Assembly (NCBI RefSeq): GCF_000283515.1 | Contig: NC_015976.1 | Span: 868,001-932,000, forward strand | DNA: 64,000 nucleotides | Origin: Sphingobium sp. SYK-6 | Lineage (GTDB): Bacteria; Pseudomonadota; Alphaproteobacteria; Sphingomonadales; Sphingomonadaceae | Reading direction: 5' to 3' | Part shown: positions 26,550 to 35,601 of the stretch, one piece after another | Layout: each line of letters begins with the position of its first letter | How positions within the stretch are numbered: the stretch's first letter is position 1 | Notes under the pieces: generated by a model | The model's input: only the letters and a program-made list of their open reading frames with translations | Told to the model about the DNA's origin: nothing | Database searches by the model: none | Position numbers and translations under genes: made by a program

Positions 26550-27122
26550 ATGACGAGCATCACAGGGCAGCATTCGGGCAACCGGCGCACCGCGGTCATC
26601 GCGGGGCTGATCGCGCTGGCCATGCTCGGGCTCGGCTTCGCGTCGGTCCCGCTTTACCGGCTTTTCTGCCAGGTCACCGGCTATGGCGGTACGACGCAGC
26701 GCGTCACGCAGGATCAGGCCGTTGCGCAGAAGATCGAGACGCAGGGCCGCCAGCTTTCGATTCGCTTCGATTCCAATGTGAGCAGCGGCCTTCCCTGGGA
26801 TTTCTATCCCGAGAAGCGCCGCCTCAACGTGGGCGTCGGCGGCAAGTCGATGGCGATCTTCATCGCGAAGAACCGGTCGGACAAGCCGGTGAAGGGCCGG
26901 GCGGTGTTCAACGTCACGCCGGAGCAGGCGGGGCGGTTCTTCTCGAAGATCGAATGCTTCTGCTTCACCGAGCAGACGCTGCAGCCGGGACAGCAGGTCC
27001 GCATGCCCGTGCTGTTCTATGTCGACAAGGAATTCCTGGACGATCCGGACAACAAGGATGTCCAGGAAATCACGTTGAGCTACACTTTCTATCCGGTTGA
27101 GAAGCCGGGCAACGAGAGCTAA
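26550..27122 (+). CDS. ctaG: Cytochrome c oxidase assembly protein CtaG (Cox11)
   Basis: 190-residue copper chaperone that delivers CuB to subunit I. One N-terminal membrane anchor (about 17-36) is followed by [17 protein letters not shown] and a periplasmic immunoglobulin-like domain bearing the copper-binding CFCF motif ([13 protein letters not shown]) and [23 protein letters not shown]. The ATG at 26550 gives the standard N-terminus. Sits between the 41-residue protein and subunit III. Confidence 0.96.
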   Translation: MTSITGQHSGNRRTAVIAGLIALAMLGLGFASVPLYRLFCQVTGYGGTTQRVTQDQAVAQKIETQGRQLSIRFDSNVSSGLPWDFYPEKRRLNVGVGGKSMAIFIAKNRSDKPVKGRAVFNVTPEQAGRFFSKIECFCFTEQTLQPGQQVRMPVLFYVDKEFLDDPDNKDVQEITLSYTFYPVEKPGNES

Positions 27123-27163
27123 ACAGGCGCGCGAACAGAGCGCTCAGATACGGGGAACATCAT

Positions 27164-27994
27164 ATGGCCGGCGCCAAGAATCACGATTATCATATTCTGC
27201 CACCCAGTTTCTGGCCGTTCATGGGCTCCATGTCGGCGCTCGTGATGGCGATGGGCGCTGTCGCCTGGATGCACCCGGACGCTCTGGGCGGCTGGGGCGG
27301 CACCGGCTTCCTGCTCGGCCTGCTCGGCGTGCTCGCCACGATGTTCTTCTGGTGGGCGGACGTCATCAAGGAAGCGCATGCCGGCGACCATACGCCGGTG
27401 GTCCAGCTTCACCTGCGCTACGGCATGATCCTGTTCATCGCCTCGGAAGTGATGTTCTTCCTCGGCTGGTTCTGGGCGTTCTTCGATTTCTCGCTGTTCC
27501 CGACCGAACTGCCGCCGATCAACGGGCTGTTCCCGTCCGAGGGCATCGAGGTGCTGAGCGCGTTCGAACTGCCGCTGCTCAACACGCTGATCCTGCTCTG
27601 CTCGGGCACTACGATCACCTGGGCGCACCATGCCATCATCCATGGCGATCGCGACAGCTTCAAGAAGGGCCTGTGGCTCACCATCCTGCTGGGCGTGCTC
27701 TTCACCTGCATCCAGGCCTATGAATATATGCATGCGCCTTTCGCGTTCGGTGAGACGCCTTATGGTTCGGCCTTCTACATGGCGACCGGTTTCCATGGCT
27801 TCCACGTGCTCGTGGGCACGATCTTCCTGATCGTCTGCCTGGTGCGCGCCTACAAGGGCCACTTCACGCCGCGCCAGCATTTCGGCTTCGAAGCCGCAGC
27901 CTGGTACTGGCATTTCGTTGACGTCGTGTGGCTGTTCCTCTTCATCGCCGTCTATGTCTGGGGCGGCTGGGGCGCGCCGGTCCACGCCGGCTGA
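27164..27994 (+). CDS. ctaE: Cytochrome c oxidase subunit III
   Basis: 276-residue subunit III with seven predicted membrane segments. Typical motifs are [14 protein letters not shown] at the N-terminus, [38 protein letters not shown] and [16 protein letters not shown]. It stabilises subunit I turnover and proton uptake. It overlaps nothing but lies 2 bp before the DUF983 gene. Confidence 0.98.
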   Translation: MAGAKNHDYHILPPSFWPFMGSMSALVMAMGAVAWMHPDALGGWGGTGFLLGLLGVLATMFFWWADVIKEAHAGDHTPVVQLHLRYGMILFIASEVMFFLGWFWAFFDFSLFPTELPPINGLFPSEGIEVLSAFELPLLNTLILLCSGTTITWAHHAIIHGDRDSFKKGLWLTILLGVLFTCIQAYEYMHAPFAFGETPYGSAFYMATGFHGFHVLVGTIFLIVCLVRAYKGHFTPRQHFGFEAAAWYWHFVDVVWLFLFIAVYVWGGWGAPVHAG

Positions 27995-27996
27995 CC

Positions 27997-28407
27997 ATGA
28001 CGACAAGCGCTGACCAGACCGCGCGGGCGACACCGCTCGTTCGCGCGGCCCTGGCGGCGCGCTGCCCCCGCTGTGAAGTGGGGCCATTGTTCGAGGGTTG
28101 GGTGCGGTTCGCGCCCAGATGCCGGGCCTGCGGGCTGGACATAAGCCAGTTCAATGTCGGAGACGGTCCGGCCGCTTTTCTCATCCTCATCGTCGGCGGC
28201 CTCGTGACTGCGCTGGCGCTGTTCCTCCAGCTGGCGGCGAGCCCGCCTTTCTGGGTGCATATCCTGCTCTGGGTTCCGCTCACGACTGTCCTGGTCGTGC
28301 TGTGCCTGCGGGCTTCCAAGGCGGCCCTGCTCATTCTCGAATATCGCAATCAGGCGCGGGAAGGGCGCCTTGCCGCCCAGCCGACGGTGCCGGACGAGAC
28401 GCCGTGA
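27997..28407 (+). CDS. DUF983 membrane protein
   Basis: 136-residue protein of the DUF983 family. A zinc-ribbon-like set of cysteines (RCPRCEVG and RCRACGLD) precedes two membrane segments (about 62-82 and 90-108). The family is regularly encoded between oxidase subunit III and SURF1 in alphaproteobacteria, suggesting a part in oxidase biogenesis, possibly metal handling, but no function has been proven to my knowledge. Its stop codon overlaps the SURF1 start (GTGA). Confidence 0.9.
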   Translation: MTTSADQTARATPLVRAALAARCPRCEVGPLFEGWVRFAPRCRACGLDISQFNVGDGPAAFLILIVGGLVTALALFLQLAASPPFWVHILLWVPLTTVLVVLCLRASKAALLILEYRNQAREGRLAAQPTVPDETP

Positions 28408-29069
28408 TCCGGCCCGTTCCGCTGGTCCCGACGATCATCGTGGCGCTGGCCATCGCGTTGATGATCGCCCTCGGCTTCTGGCAGCTCGATCGTGCCCACG
28501 AGAAAGAGGCCGCGATCGGCATCTGGCACCGGAACATGGCGCTGCCCGCCACGGCCTATCCGGTTGCTAATCCCGTCGACGAAAGCCTCCTGTTCCGGCG
28601 TCTCTCCGCCAATTGCTTGCGCGTGGTGGACTGGCGGGTGATTGGCGGACGGTCGCGAGAAGGTCGGCCGGGCTGGCGACATGTGGCCTATTGCGCCACG
28701 GGAGCGGAAGGCCCGGGACTGGTGGTTGATGTCGGGGTGAGCCTCGCGCCCGATGCCCGCGTCGCCTGGACCGGCGGCCCCGTGCAGGGCATCGCGACCC
28801 ACGAGCCGGACAGCACGCCCTGGCTCGACCGGCTGGCGCGCCGCTCGCCGCCGCTGCGCCTCATGATCGTCGCCGAGACGCCTGCGCCGGGACTCGTCGC
28901 GTCGGCGCCGCCCGATCCGGCCTCGGTTCCGAACAATCATCGCTCCTACATGGTGCAGTGGTGGCTGTTCGCTCTCGTGGCGGCCGTCATTTATGGGCTC
29001 GCGCTGCGCAAGCGCTGGCACGGGCGCTCGCAGGGCGCGGATCCATCCCCGCCGCCGCCGGGGTCCTGA
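28404..29069 (+). CDS. SURF1-family oxidase assembly protein
   Basis: 221-residue SURF1/Shy1 homologue with the two-span topology of the family: membrane segments near residues 6-24 (ending in LGFWQLDRAHEK, the family signature) and near 188-206 (YMVQWWLFALVAAVIYGLAL). SURF1 proteins help insert heme a into subunit I. GTG at 28404 overlaps the DUF983 stop. The periplasmic loop contains HVAYCATG with two Cys in the protein, but no known cofactor site can be read from it. Confidence 0.92.
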   Translation: MIRPVPLVPTIIVALAIALMIALGFWQLDRAHEKEAAIGIWHRNMALPATAYPVANPVDESLLFRRLSANCLRVVDWRVIGGRSREGRPGWRHVAYCATGAEGPGLVVDVGVSLAPDARVAWTGGPVQGIATHEPDSTPWLDRLARRSPPLRLMIVAETPAPGLVASAPPDPASVPNNHRSYMVQWWLFALVAAVIYGLALRKRWHGRSQGADPSPPPPGS

Positions 29070-29176
29070 ACGTCGGTCAGCCGCGTGCGAACGGCGGCAT
29101 TTGCGAAGCCCCCTTATCCTGCCATGTGTCCGGGCGAGTTGCAGGGCGCGCAACTCAAGGCTAAGAGCGCCCCGTC

Positions 29177-30580
29177 ATGCAATATGTGAGCACCAGGGGG
29201 CGCGCGGACGCGCTGGATTTCGAAGGCGCGACCCTGGCGGGGCTCGCGAGCGACGGCGGGCTCTATCTGCCCGAGCGCTGGCCGACCTTCACGGCGGCGG
29301 ACCTCTCCGCCATGCGCGGGCTCTCCTATGTGGAAACGGCGGTGCGAGTCATCCTGCCGTTCGTGGGGGACAGCCTCAGCGAAGATGAGCTGCGCGATCT
29401 ATGCACGCAGGCTTATGGCCGCTTCGCGCATGCCGCCGTCACGCCGCTCGTCCAGCTCGACCATGGTCACTGGCTGCTGGAGCTGTTTCACGGCCCGACG
29501 CTGGCATTCAAGGATGTCGCGCTTCAGCTGCTGGGACTGCTGTTCGAGAAATTCCTCAGCCGACGCGAGACACATCTCACGATCATCGGCGCGACCTCCG
29601 GCGACACCGGCTCTGCAGCGATCGATGCCGTCGCGGGGCGCGCCGGGATCGACATCTTCATGCTGCACCCGGCCGGCCGTGTGTCGGACGTGCAGCGGCG
29701 GCAGATGACGACGGTGCTGGCGCCCAATGTCCACAACATCGCGATCGAGGGCAGTTTCGATGATGCGCAGGCGCTGGTGAAGCGCGCGTTCAACGATCCC
29801 GATTTCTCTTCCCGCTACGATCTGTCGGCGGTCAACAGCATCAACTGGGCGCGGCTGGTCGCGCAGGTTGTTTATTATATCTATGCCGGCGTCCGCCTCG
29901 GCGCGCCGGATCGCTCGGTGGCCTTCGCCGTGCCGACCGGCAATTTCGGCGATGTGTTCGCGGGCTATGTGGCCTCGCGCATGGGCCTTCCGATCGAGCG
30001 GCTGGTCGTTGCGACCAACGTCAACGACATCCTTCACCGCGCGCTGTCCGAAGGCGATTACAGCCAGGGCACGGTCGTCCCCACCGCGACGCCGAGCATG
30101 GATATCCAGGTCTCGTCCAATTTCGAACGGCTGCTGTTCGACCTGAACGGCCGGGATGGCGCGGCGCTGGCCGAGCAGATGAAGGGCTTCGAGCAGACAA
30201 GGGCCATGCGCCTTACCAATGCGCAGCGTGATGGCGCGGCTGCCCTGTTCTCCTCCGCGCGGATCGATGCGGACGGCATGTCGCGCGCCATGCGCTGGGC
30301 CTATGACGCGGCCGGGCAGATCATCGATCCGCATAGCGCGATCGGTCTTGCCGCCGCCCGCGCCGCGGCGGTGGACCCGTCCGTGCCCATGGTGACGCTG
30401 GCAACGGCGCATCCCGCCAAGTTCCGCGATGCCGTCGAGCGCGCGACAGGTGTGCGCCCGGGCCTGCCGTCCCGCACGGGCGACCTGTTCGGGCGCGAGG
30501 AGCGCTACGTGACGCTCCCGGCGACCTTCGAGGCCGTGACCGACTATATCGCCGGGCACGCCGTGAAGCGGGGCAGCTGA
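29177..30580 (+). CDS. thrC: Threonine synthase
   Basis: 467-residue PLP enzyme converting O-phosphohomoserine to threonine. The N-terminus YVSTRGRADALDFEGATLAGLASDGGLYLPERWP is typical of the long threonine synthase class; the PLP lysine lies in PTLAFKDVALQ and the phosphate-binding loop in GATSGDTGSAA; VPTGNFGDVFAGYVA is also conserved. It follows the SURF1 gene by 107 bp, with a 7-bp hairpin (29136-29156) in the gap, so it may be partly independent of the oxidase operon. Confidence 0.97.
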   Translation: MQYVSTRGRADALDFEGATLAGLASDGGLYLPERWPTFTAADLSAMRGLSYVETAVRVILPFVGDSLSEDELRDLCTQAYGRFAHAAVTPLVQLDHGHWLLELFHGPTLAFKDVALQLLGLLFEKFLSRRETHLTIIGATSGDTGSAAIDAVAGRAGIDIFMLHPAGRVSDVQRRQMTTVLAPNVHNIAIEGSFDDAQALVKRAFNDPDFSSRYDLSAVNSINWARLVAQVVYYIYAGVRLGAPDRSVAFAVPTGNFGDVFAGYVASRMGLPIERLVVATNVNDILHRALSEGDYSQGTVVPTATPSMDIQVSSNFERLLFDLNGRDGAALAEQMKGFEQTRAMRLTNAQRDGAAALFSSARIDADGMSRAMRWAYDAAGQIIDPHSAIGLAAARAAAVDPSVPMVTLATAHPAKFRDAVERATGVRPGLPSRTGDLFGREERYVTLPATFEAVTDYIAGHAVKRGS

Positions 30581-30727
30581 GATCAGCGCTCCGCGCGCCG
30601 GATCGATGAGGGGAAGGCGGCACCACGGGGCCTCACGTCCCCGCCATCGGCGTGCGGAAGATCTGCTCGCCGCTTTCCGGCCTTTGCAGGCTGGCGATCG
30701 CACGACAGAATGAGGCATCGAGACGCC

Positions 30728-31600
30728 ATGCAACTCCAGACCCTCATAGGCGAGCCCTGGCCCGATTACGGGCTTGTGGACTCAGGTGCAGGCCGCAAGC
30801 TGGAGCGCTACGGGCGCTATCGCTTCATCCGCCCCGAGCCGCAGGCGATGTGGCAGCCCGCCACCGCAGACTGGGCGGCGGACGCGAGCTTCATTCCGGC
30901 ATCGGATGAGGATGGCGGCGGCCGCTGGCATTTCGAGCGGCCCGTCCCGCGCGAGGGCTGGCCGCTCGTCTGGAACGAGGTGCGCTTTCAGGCGAGTTGC
31001 ACGCCCTTCCGTCATCTCGGTTTCTTTCCGGACATGGCACCGGTCTGGCAATGGGGGCGGGCGCAGCTCGCCGGACTCGCAGAGCCGCAGTTCCTCAATC
31101 TGTTCGGCTACACCGGCGTCGGCACGCTCGCATTCTCGGCAGCCGGTGCGCATTGCGTGCATGTCGATGCCTCCAAGAAATCCGTAGCGCAGGCGCGCGC
31201 CAATGCCGCCCTGTCCGGCATGGAGGCCAATCCGGTCCGTTGGATCGTGGAGGATGCGGCCCGCTTCGTTGCGCGCGAAGTGCGGCGGGGCCGGCGCTAC
31301 GACGGCATCCTGCTCGATCCGCCCAAATATGGCCGCGGGCCGGATGGCGAGATCTGGCGACTCGAGGAGGACCTGCCCGGTCTCATCGCGGATTGCCGGC
31401 GACTGCTCGATGGCGAAAGCCGTTTCCTTTTCCTCACCGTCTATGCCGTGCGCATGTCCGCGCTGGCGATCGGCGAGCTGTTGCGCGCGCATCTGGCGGA
31501 TCTCCCCGGTCGCATCGAATGCGGCGAACTGGCAGTGCGCGAGGAAGCACGCGGGCTGCTGCTGCCCACGGCGATCTGGGCGCGCTGGTCGCGGGATTGA
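30728..31600 (+). CDS. Class I SAM-dependent methyltransferase (RlmI-like C-terminal domain)
   Basis: 290-residue methyltransferase. The SAM-binding motif is LNLFGYTGVGTLAFSAAGA with acidic Asp in HVDASKKSV, and motif IV is ILLDPPKYGRGPDGE, the DPP-K/Y pattern of RlmI/RlmK-type rRNA cytosine C5-methyltransferases. Unlike E. coli RlmI there is no N-terminal PUA domain; instead about 100 residues of a divergent beta-rich region (WHFERPVPREGWPLVW) precede the catalytic domain. An RNA substrate is likely but not provable. The ATG at 30728 is preferred to one 18 bases upstream. It is convergent with ccmB. Confidence 0.82.
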   Translation: MQLQTLIGEPWPDYGLVDSGAGRKLERYGRYRFIRPEPQAMWQPATADWAADASFIPASDEDGGGRWHFERPVPREGWPLVWNEVRFQASCTPFRHLGFFPDMAPVWQWGRAQLAGLAEPQFLNLFGYTGVGTLAFSAAGAHCVHVDASKKSVAQARANAALSGMEANPVRWIVEDAARFVAREVRRGRRYDGILLDPPKYGRGPDGEIWRLEEDLPGLIADCRRLLDGESRFLFLTVYAVRMSALAIGELLRAHLADLPGRIECGELAVREEARGLLLPTAIWARWSRD

Positions 31601-31621
31601 GCGGCAGCGCCGCCGCCGGGC

Positions 31622-32263
31622 CTATTCCCGTCCGGCCCGCAGCGCCGCGCCGCCAGCGACGGGCGCGGCCGCGCATAACAGCAGCGAGCAGGCGGCAACG
31701 AGCTTGAGCGCGCCGACACCGCCGGACTGAAGCGCGCCGGCGCCGAAGATGAGGATCGGGACGGCGAGCGGCAGCACCAGCAGTCCGGTGAGCGCCCCGC
31801 TGCCGCGCAGGCCCGCCGTCAGCGCTGCCACGAGAAGCGCAAGCGCGGCGAGGCCGGGCGTGCCGACCGCCAGCCCCAGCATCACGATGCCCAGCATCTC
31901 CGGCTCCAGCTTGAGCAAGGCGCCTGCGGGCAGCGCCGCGAGAAGCAGCGGCGGCCCGAAGCTCAGCCAGTGCGCAATGCCCTTGGCGAAGAGGATCGTG
32001 CCTTCGCCCGCGCCGCGCAGCACGAGCTGATCGATGACGCCGCTTTCGCGATCCGGCTCGATCAGCCGGTCGATGGGCAGCAGGCTGGCGAGCAAGGCGG
32101 CGATCCAGAGCAGGCCGCCGCCCGTCCGCGCGAGCACCGTGGCGTCCGGCCCCACCGCGAAGGGAAAGAGCGCCGCGATGAGCAGCAGGAACGCGAGCGG
32201 AAGCCATATGCCGCCGCTGCGGAAGGCGCGGGCGAGATCACGCCGGACGATCGCGCCGATCAT
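31622..32263 (-). CDS. ccmB: Heme exporter protein B
   Basis: 213-residue membrane subunit of the CcmABCD heme-handling system for cytochrome c maturation. Six hydrophobic segments are visible and the N-terminus ([11 protein letters not shown] then [16 protein letters not shown]) and [12 protein letters not shown] match CcmB. It overlaps ccmA by 4 nt (ATGA). No ccmC or ccmD follows: the next gene is convergent. Confidence 0.94.
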   Translation of the reverse strand: MIGAIVRRDLARAFRSGGIWLPLAFLLLIAALFPFAVGPDATVLARTGGGLLWIAALLASLLPIDRLIEPDRESGVIDQLVLRGAGEGTILFAKGIAHWLSFGPPLLLAALPAGALLKLEPEMLGIVMLGLAVGTPGLAALALLVAALTAGLRGSGALTGLLVLPLAVPILIFGAGALQSGGVGALKLVAACSLLLCAAAPVAGGAALRAGRE

Positions 32264-32886
32264 GCCGGCATGTCCTCTTCCTTCTCGTCCATCTCCTCCG
32301 CCGCCGGTCGCTGGAGGTGGATGGTGACGTCCTGCGCCCAGGCCAGTGGCAGATGGGACGCGGCGAGCACGATCCCGCCCGCTGCGCGGTGGCGGTCCAC
32401 AAGGCCGCCAAGGGCAGCGGCGGAAGCCGTGTCGAGACCGTTGGCGGGCTCATCGAGCAGCCAGACCGGCGCGCCGCTGACGAGCGTGCGGGCCAGCGCG
32501 GCGCGCTTGCGCTGGCCGGTCGAGAGCATCCGCACCGGCACGTCGGCAAGGTGCGGGATGTCGAGATCGTCGAGCGCGGCCGCGATGCGCGTGACCGGCA
32601 CCTCATCGATCCGCGCCCAGAAGGCGAGGGCGTCCTGCACGGTCCTGTCGCGGTCCAGCGCGACGAGTTCATCGGTGAGCGCGACGGCGCCTTCGCAATG
32701 GACCGTGCCTGCGAAGGGGCGCAACAGCCCTGCCACGATCCGCAGCAGGCTGGATTTACCGATGCCGTTCGGCCCCGCGATCTGGGCGCTGTCCCCTGGC
32801 CCGAGCGCGAGATCGACGCCGGTGAACAGCAGTCGCCCGCCGCGCAGGCAGGCCAGGCCGCGAATGGAAAGGGCCGCACCGCTCAT
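32260..32886 (-). CDS. ccmA: Heme exporter ATP-binding protein CcmA
   Basis: 208-residue ABC ATPase. Walker A is [11 protein letters not shown], the signature region reads [13 protein letters not shown], and Walker B is [17 protein letters not shown] with RAALAR is typical of CcmA. ATP hydrolysis releases holo-CcmE during cytochrome c maturation. ATG at 32886 gives the standard N-terminus; the upstream extension is antisense to the pterin dehydratase gene. The acidic tail [12 protein letters not shown] is an unusual end. Divergent from phhB with 57 bp between start codons. Confidence 0.94.
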   Translation of the reverse strand: MSGAALSIRGLACLRGGRLLFTGVDLALGPGDSAQIAGPNGIGKSSLLRIVAGLLRPFAGTVHCEGAVALTDELVALDRDRTVQDALAFWARIDEVPVTRIAAALDDLDIPHLADVPVRMLSTGQRKRAALARTLVSGAPVWLLDEPANGLDTASAAALGGLVDRHRAAGGIVLAASHLPLAWAQDVTIHLQRPAAEEMDEKEEDMPA

Positions 32887-32943
32887 CGCTTGACCATGCA
32901 AGGGCGACTGGTCGAGAAGGGTCGCCAGATCAAGGAGAGTGTC

Positions 32944-33243
32944 ATGCCACGCATCGCCCGCCTCACGAACGAAGAGCGCGCCGCCGCGCTGGCCACGCTG
33001 CCCCAGTGGCGCCTTGCAGATGATGCCAGCCGGATCAGTCGCAGCTTCAATTTCCCGGACTTCGTGACGGCATTCGGGTTCATGAGCCGGGTCGCCCTGC
33101 TGGCCGAGCGCGCCGATCATCACCCGGAATGGTCGAATGTCTATGGCCGCGTCGATATCCGCCTGACCACGCATGATGCCGATGGCCTGAGCCAGCGGGA
33201 CATCGCGCTGGCGCGGGAGATCGAGGTGCTGCTCGCCGTCTAG
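32944..33243 (+). CDS. phhB: Pterin-4a-carbinolamine dehydratase
   Basis: 99-residue PCD/DCoH-family protein that dehydrates 4a-hydroxytetrahydropterin to regenerate the pterin cofactor. The active-site motif [19 protein letters not shown] contains the catalytic His-His-Pro-Glu-Trp, and [16 protein letters not shown] is the usual C-terminal helix. ATG at 32944; the frame extends far upstream but only as a shadow of ccmA. No aromatic amino acid hydroxylase gene is nearby. Confidence 0.93.
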   Translation: MPRIARLTNEERAAALATLPQWRLADDASRISRSFNFPDFVTAFGFMSRVALLAERADHHPEWSNVYGRVDIRLTTHDADGLSQRDIALAREIEVLLAV

Positions 33244-33251
33244 GCATCGCC

Positions 33252-33866
33252 CTAGAGCACTTTGGTATTGTAGTGATGCCAGGCCATCAGCGCCATCGCG
33301 CTGCGGTGCGGCCGCCAGGGCTCGGCGAGGCTGCGCGTCAGCTTCTCGTCGGGGCGCTCGCCAAGGCCGAGGATCTGCCCGACAGCGATCTGCACGGCAA
33401 GATCGCCCGCCGGCCAGATATCCTTCCGCCCCTCCGCGAACAGCAGGTAGATTTCCGCCGACCAGCGGCCGATCCCCTTGATCCGCACCAGCTCCGCAAT
33501 GGCTTCCTCGTCATCGTGTGGCAGGGCATGCAAGTCGAGTGCGCCGCTCGTCACCAGCTCGGCAAGGCTGCGGGCATAGCCCTGCTTCTGGCGCGAAAGG
33601 CCGCAGGCGCGCAATGTGTCGAAGTCGCTGGCCAGCAGCGCTTCGGGCGCGCAGCCGGCGCCCAGCGCGGTTTCGAGCTTGGTCCAGACCGACGCGGCGG
33701 CCGCGACGCTCACTTGCTGGCCGACGATCGTCCGCAGCAGCGTCTCATAGCCCGGGACGCGTTGCCGGGGCGGGGGATAGCCGAGCCGCCCGATCAATGC
33801 CCCGATCGCGGGATGCCCGGCGGCGATCGTGTCCAGGGATGAGCGCAGGGCCGTTTCGTCGAGCAT
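33252..33866 (-). CDS. DNA-3-methyladenine glycosylase II (AlkA-type HhH-GPD)
   Basis: 204-residue base-excision repair glycosylase. The helix-hairpin-helix is [18 protein letters not shown] and the catalytic aspartate lies in [11 protein letters not shown], the HhH-GPD pattern; [20 protein letters not shown] is the usual upstream helix. The product lacks the N-terminal AlkA domain, as many alphaproteobacterial versions do. The ATG at 33866 is the simplest start; a TTG at 33878 would add four residues. Ends only 8 bp from the convergent phhB stop. Confidence 0.9.
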   Translation of the reverse strand: MLDETALRSSLDTIAAGHPAIGALIGRLGYPPPRQRVPGYETLLRTIVGQQVSVAAAASVWTKLETALGAGCAPEALLASDFDTLRACGLSRQKQGYARSLAELVTSGALDLHALPHDDEEAIAELVRIKGIGRWSAEIYLLFAEGRKDIWPAGDLAVQIAVGQILGLGERPDEKLTRSLAEPWRPHRSAMALMAWHHYNTKVL

Positions 33867-33961
33867 CGCTTGTTCCAAACATCCGCGCCGGCGCGCATGT
33901 GCCGGTTGATTTCTCGCTTTCCGCCCCTCATAGCGAGCCCGACCACGGATTGGAGAGAAAA

Positions 33962-34279
33962 ATGGCGCAGCTGAAGGTCGTGACGCGGGATGGCAGTCTT
34001 CATGAGTTCGAGGCCCCTGACGGCTACACGGTCATGGAAGCCATTCGCGATCAGGGCATCGATGAATTGCTGGCCATCTGCGGCGGTTGCTGCTCCTGCG
34101 CCACCTGCCATGTCTTCGTGGAAGAGGCATTTCTCGACAAGCTCCCGCCGCTGAAGGGCGACGAGGACGATCTGCTCGACAGCTCCGATCATCGCCAGGC
34201 GAACAGCCGCCTGTCCTGCCAGCTTCCCATCGGCCCGGAACTGGGCGGCATGACCGTCACCATCGCCCCGGAGGATTGA
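33962..34279 (+). CDS. Adrenodoxin-type 2Fe-2S ferredoxin
   Basis: 105-residue [2Fe-2S] ferredoxin. Cluster ligands are [12 protein letters not shown] (Cys-x5-Cys-x2-Cys) plus the distal Cys in RLSCQLPIG, the pattern of adrenodoxin/terpredoxin-type ferredoxins that feed P450s and other oxygenases. [17 protein letters not shown] is typical. An extra cysteine sits inside the cluster loop. ATG at 33962 follows GGAGAG. No P450 or reductase is adjacent. It may serve an oxygenase of aromatic catabolism, for instance an O-demethylating P450, but this is speculation. Confidence 0.93.
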   Translation: MAQLKVVTRDGSLHEFEAPDGYTVMEAIRDQGIDELLAICGGCCSCATCHVFVEEAFLDKLPPLKGDEDDLLDSSDHRQANSRLSCQLPIGPELGGMTVTIAPED

Positions 34280-34318
34280 CCCGGGGCCATGGGGGCTGGG
34301 CGGCCCTTGCCGGCCGAT

Positions 34319-34771
34319 TCAGTCCACGCGCGTCCAGACCTGTGATTTGCAGGCCACTCTCCCGAGCAGGCATCCCGTCGCGCGCATGGTCCGCTCGTCC
34401 ACGGCGGTGATCGTGCCGGAGAAGGTCTTGCGCAGATCGGGCACGAAGACCTTGCCGCGCCAGGTGGTCTCATCTTCGCGCACGAAGCCGCTGAACAGCT
34501 GGGCGCCGACGAGCTCCTCCGTTCCGCCCTTGCGTGCATCCGCCTGCGCCTTGGCATTGGCCCACACCACGGTGCCGCACATCGCCGGCGTGCAGGGATG
34601 GACCTTCACGCGGACACTGCGCTGCGGATTGGTCCATATCCCGTAGGAGGGTCTCTCCGGCTGGGTCCCGCCCGCTTTGAGCGGGGCAAGAGCGACAAGG
34701 CCGGCCATGAGGCAGGCTGCGGCGATGCGGAGCCTGCGCTGCGGCGCGCCTCGGTTGGGGAGCGGGCCCAT
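34319..34771 (-). CDS. DUF2147 exported protein
   Basis: 150-residue protein with an N-terminal signal (RRLRIAAACLMAGLVALAPLKAGG) and a DUF2147 domain: YGIWTNPQRSVRVKVHPC, MCGTVVWANAK and GKVFVPDLRKTFSGTITAVDE. Members are small secreted beta-rich proteins; several occur beside envelope stress or lipoprotein genes, but no activity is known. It starts one base before the stop codon region of the upstream lipoprotein gene, implying co-translation. Confidence 0.82.
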   Translation of the reverse strand: MGPLPNRGAPQRRLRIAAACLMAGLVALAPLKAGGTQPERPSYGIWTNPQRSVRVKVHPCTPAMCGTVVWANAKAQADARKGGTEELVGAQLFSGFVREDETTWRGKVFVPDLRKTFSGTITAVDERTMRATGCLLGRVACKSQVWTRVD

Positions 34772-34772
34772 G

Positions 34773-35564
34773 TCAGGGCAGGGCCTTCAGGCGCAGCACT
34801 GCCATCGGCGCGTCACGCGTGCCGGGATTGACCGGCCATACCAGTCGCTTCGTTCCATCGGGCATTGTCTCGACCCCATCCTCCTGGTTCTGGCTCACGA
34901 TGTCCGCGTCGGTGGTGAGCGTGAAGCGTCCGTCCAGCATCGATCCGGGCCGCTCGCTCGCGCCCGGGGCGCCCATGCCCGCCATGGAGCCGGGGCCGGA
35001 CTGATCGTTCGCAAAGCCGGGGGCCTTGACGCGCACGCGGTCCTTGCCGCGCAGTTCCACGGCGACGAAGGGAATGAGGACTTCTCCGTCCGGATTGAAC
35101 GGAAAGATGAAGGCATGGTCGAGCCGCCCGTTGATCCGGTAATCCACCGCAAGCTTGCGGCCCCCGATATAGCGGGCAGACCGAAAGCCATATTCCTGCG
35201 AAAGCGCCTCGGCGAGCCTGCCGAGTTGCGCGGCCTCTTCCTCGCTGTCCGCCGTCGTCAGGGCAAAGTCGGCTTCCGCCTCGTTCTGGGCGGAGGTCAT
35301 CGATGCCAGCGCCGTATCGCCGCGTTTCGCGTTCCACGACCCGATCTCGCCGGTCCCCGCCGGCTCTTCGCTCTCCAGGTCAGGCGTGCCGGAGCGGAGC
35401 AACTGCACTTCGCCCACATAAGTGAAGGTGAAGCTGCGGTCAGCCCGGATATCCAGCGTGGAGACGAATTTCGCGGGGACGAGCAGGCAACTCGTCAGCA
35501 GCAGCGGTGCGGCCAGCAGTACGGGCCAACGCAGCCATCTCGCCATGCCCATTGCCACGCCCAT
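34773..35564 (-). CDS. Hypothetical lipoprotein
   Basis: 263-residue predicted lipoprotein (ARWLRWPVLLAAPLLLTSC, lipobox Cys26). The rest looks beta-rich with a central helix (SEEEAAQLGRLAEALSQEYGF) and a Gly/Met/Pro loop (GPGSMAGMGAPGASERPG). It resembles proteins annotated as hypothetical in sphingomonads; I do not recognise a characterised family. Immediately followed by the DUF2147 gene, with which it probably forms a two-gene envelope operon. Nothing in the sequence shows a catalytic site. Confidence 0.75.
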   Translation of the reverse strand: MGVAMGMARWLRWPVLLAAPLLLTSCLLVPAKFVSTLDIRADRSFTFTYVGEVQLLRSGTPDLESEEPAGTGEIGSWNAKRGDTALASMTSAQNEAEADFALTTADSEEEAAQLGRLAEALSQEYGFRSARYIGGRKLAVDYRINGRLDHAFIFPFNPDGEVLIPFVAVELRGKDRVRVKAPGFANDQSGPGSMAGMGAPGASERPGSMLDGRFTLTTDADIVSQNQEDGVETMPDGTKRLVWPVNPGTRDAPMAVLRLKALP

Positions 35565-35601
35565 CTGCTGCGTTCCTCCTCGCGGCCCGGCGCGGCAACG
35601 C

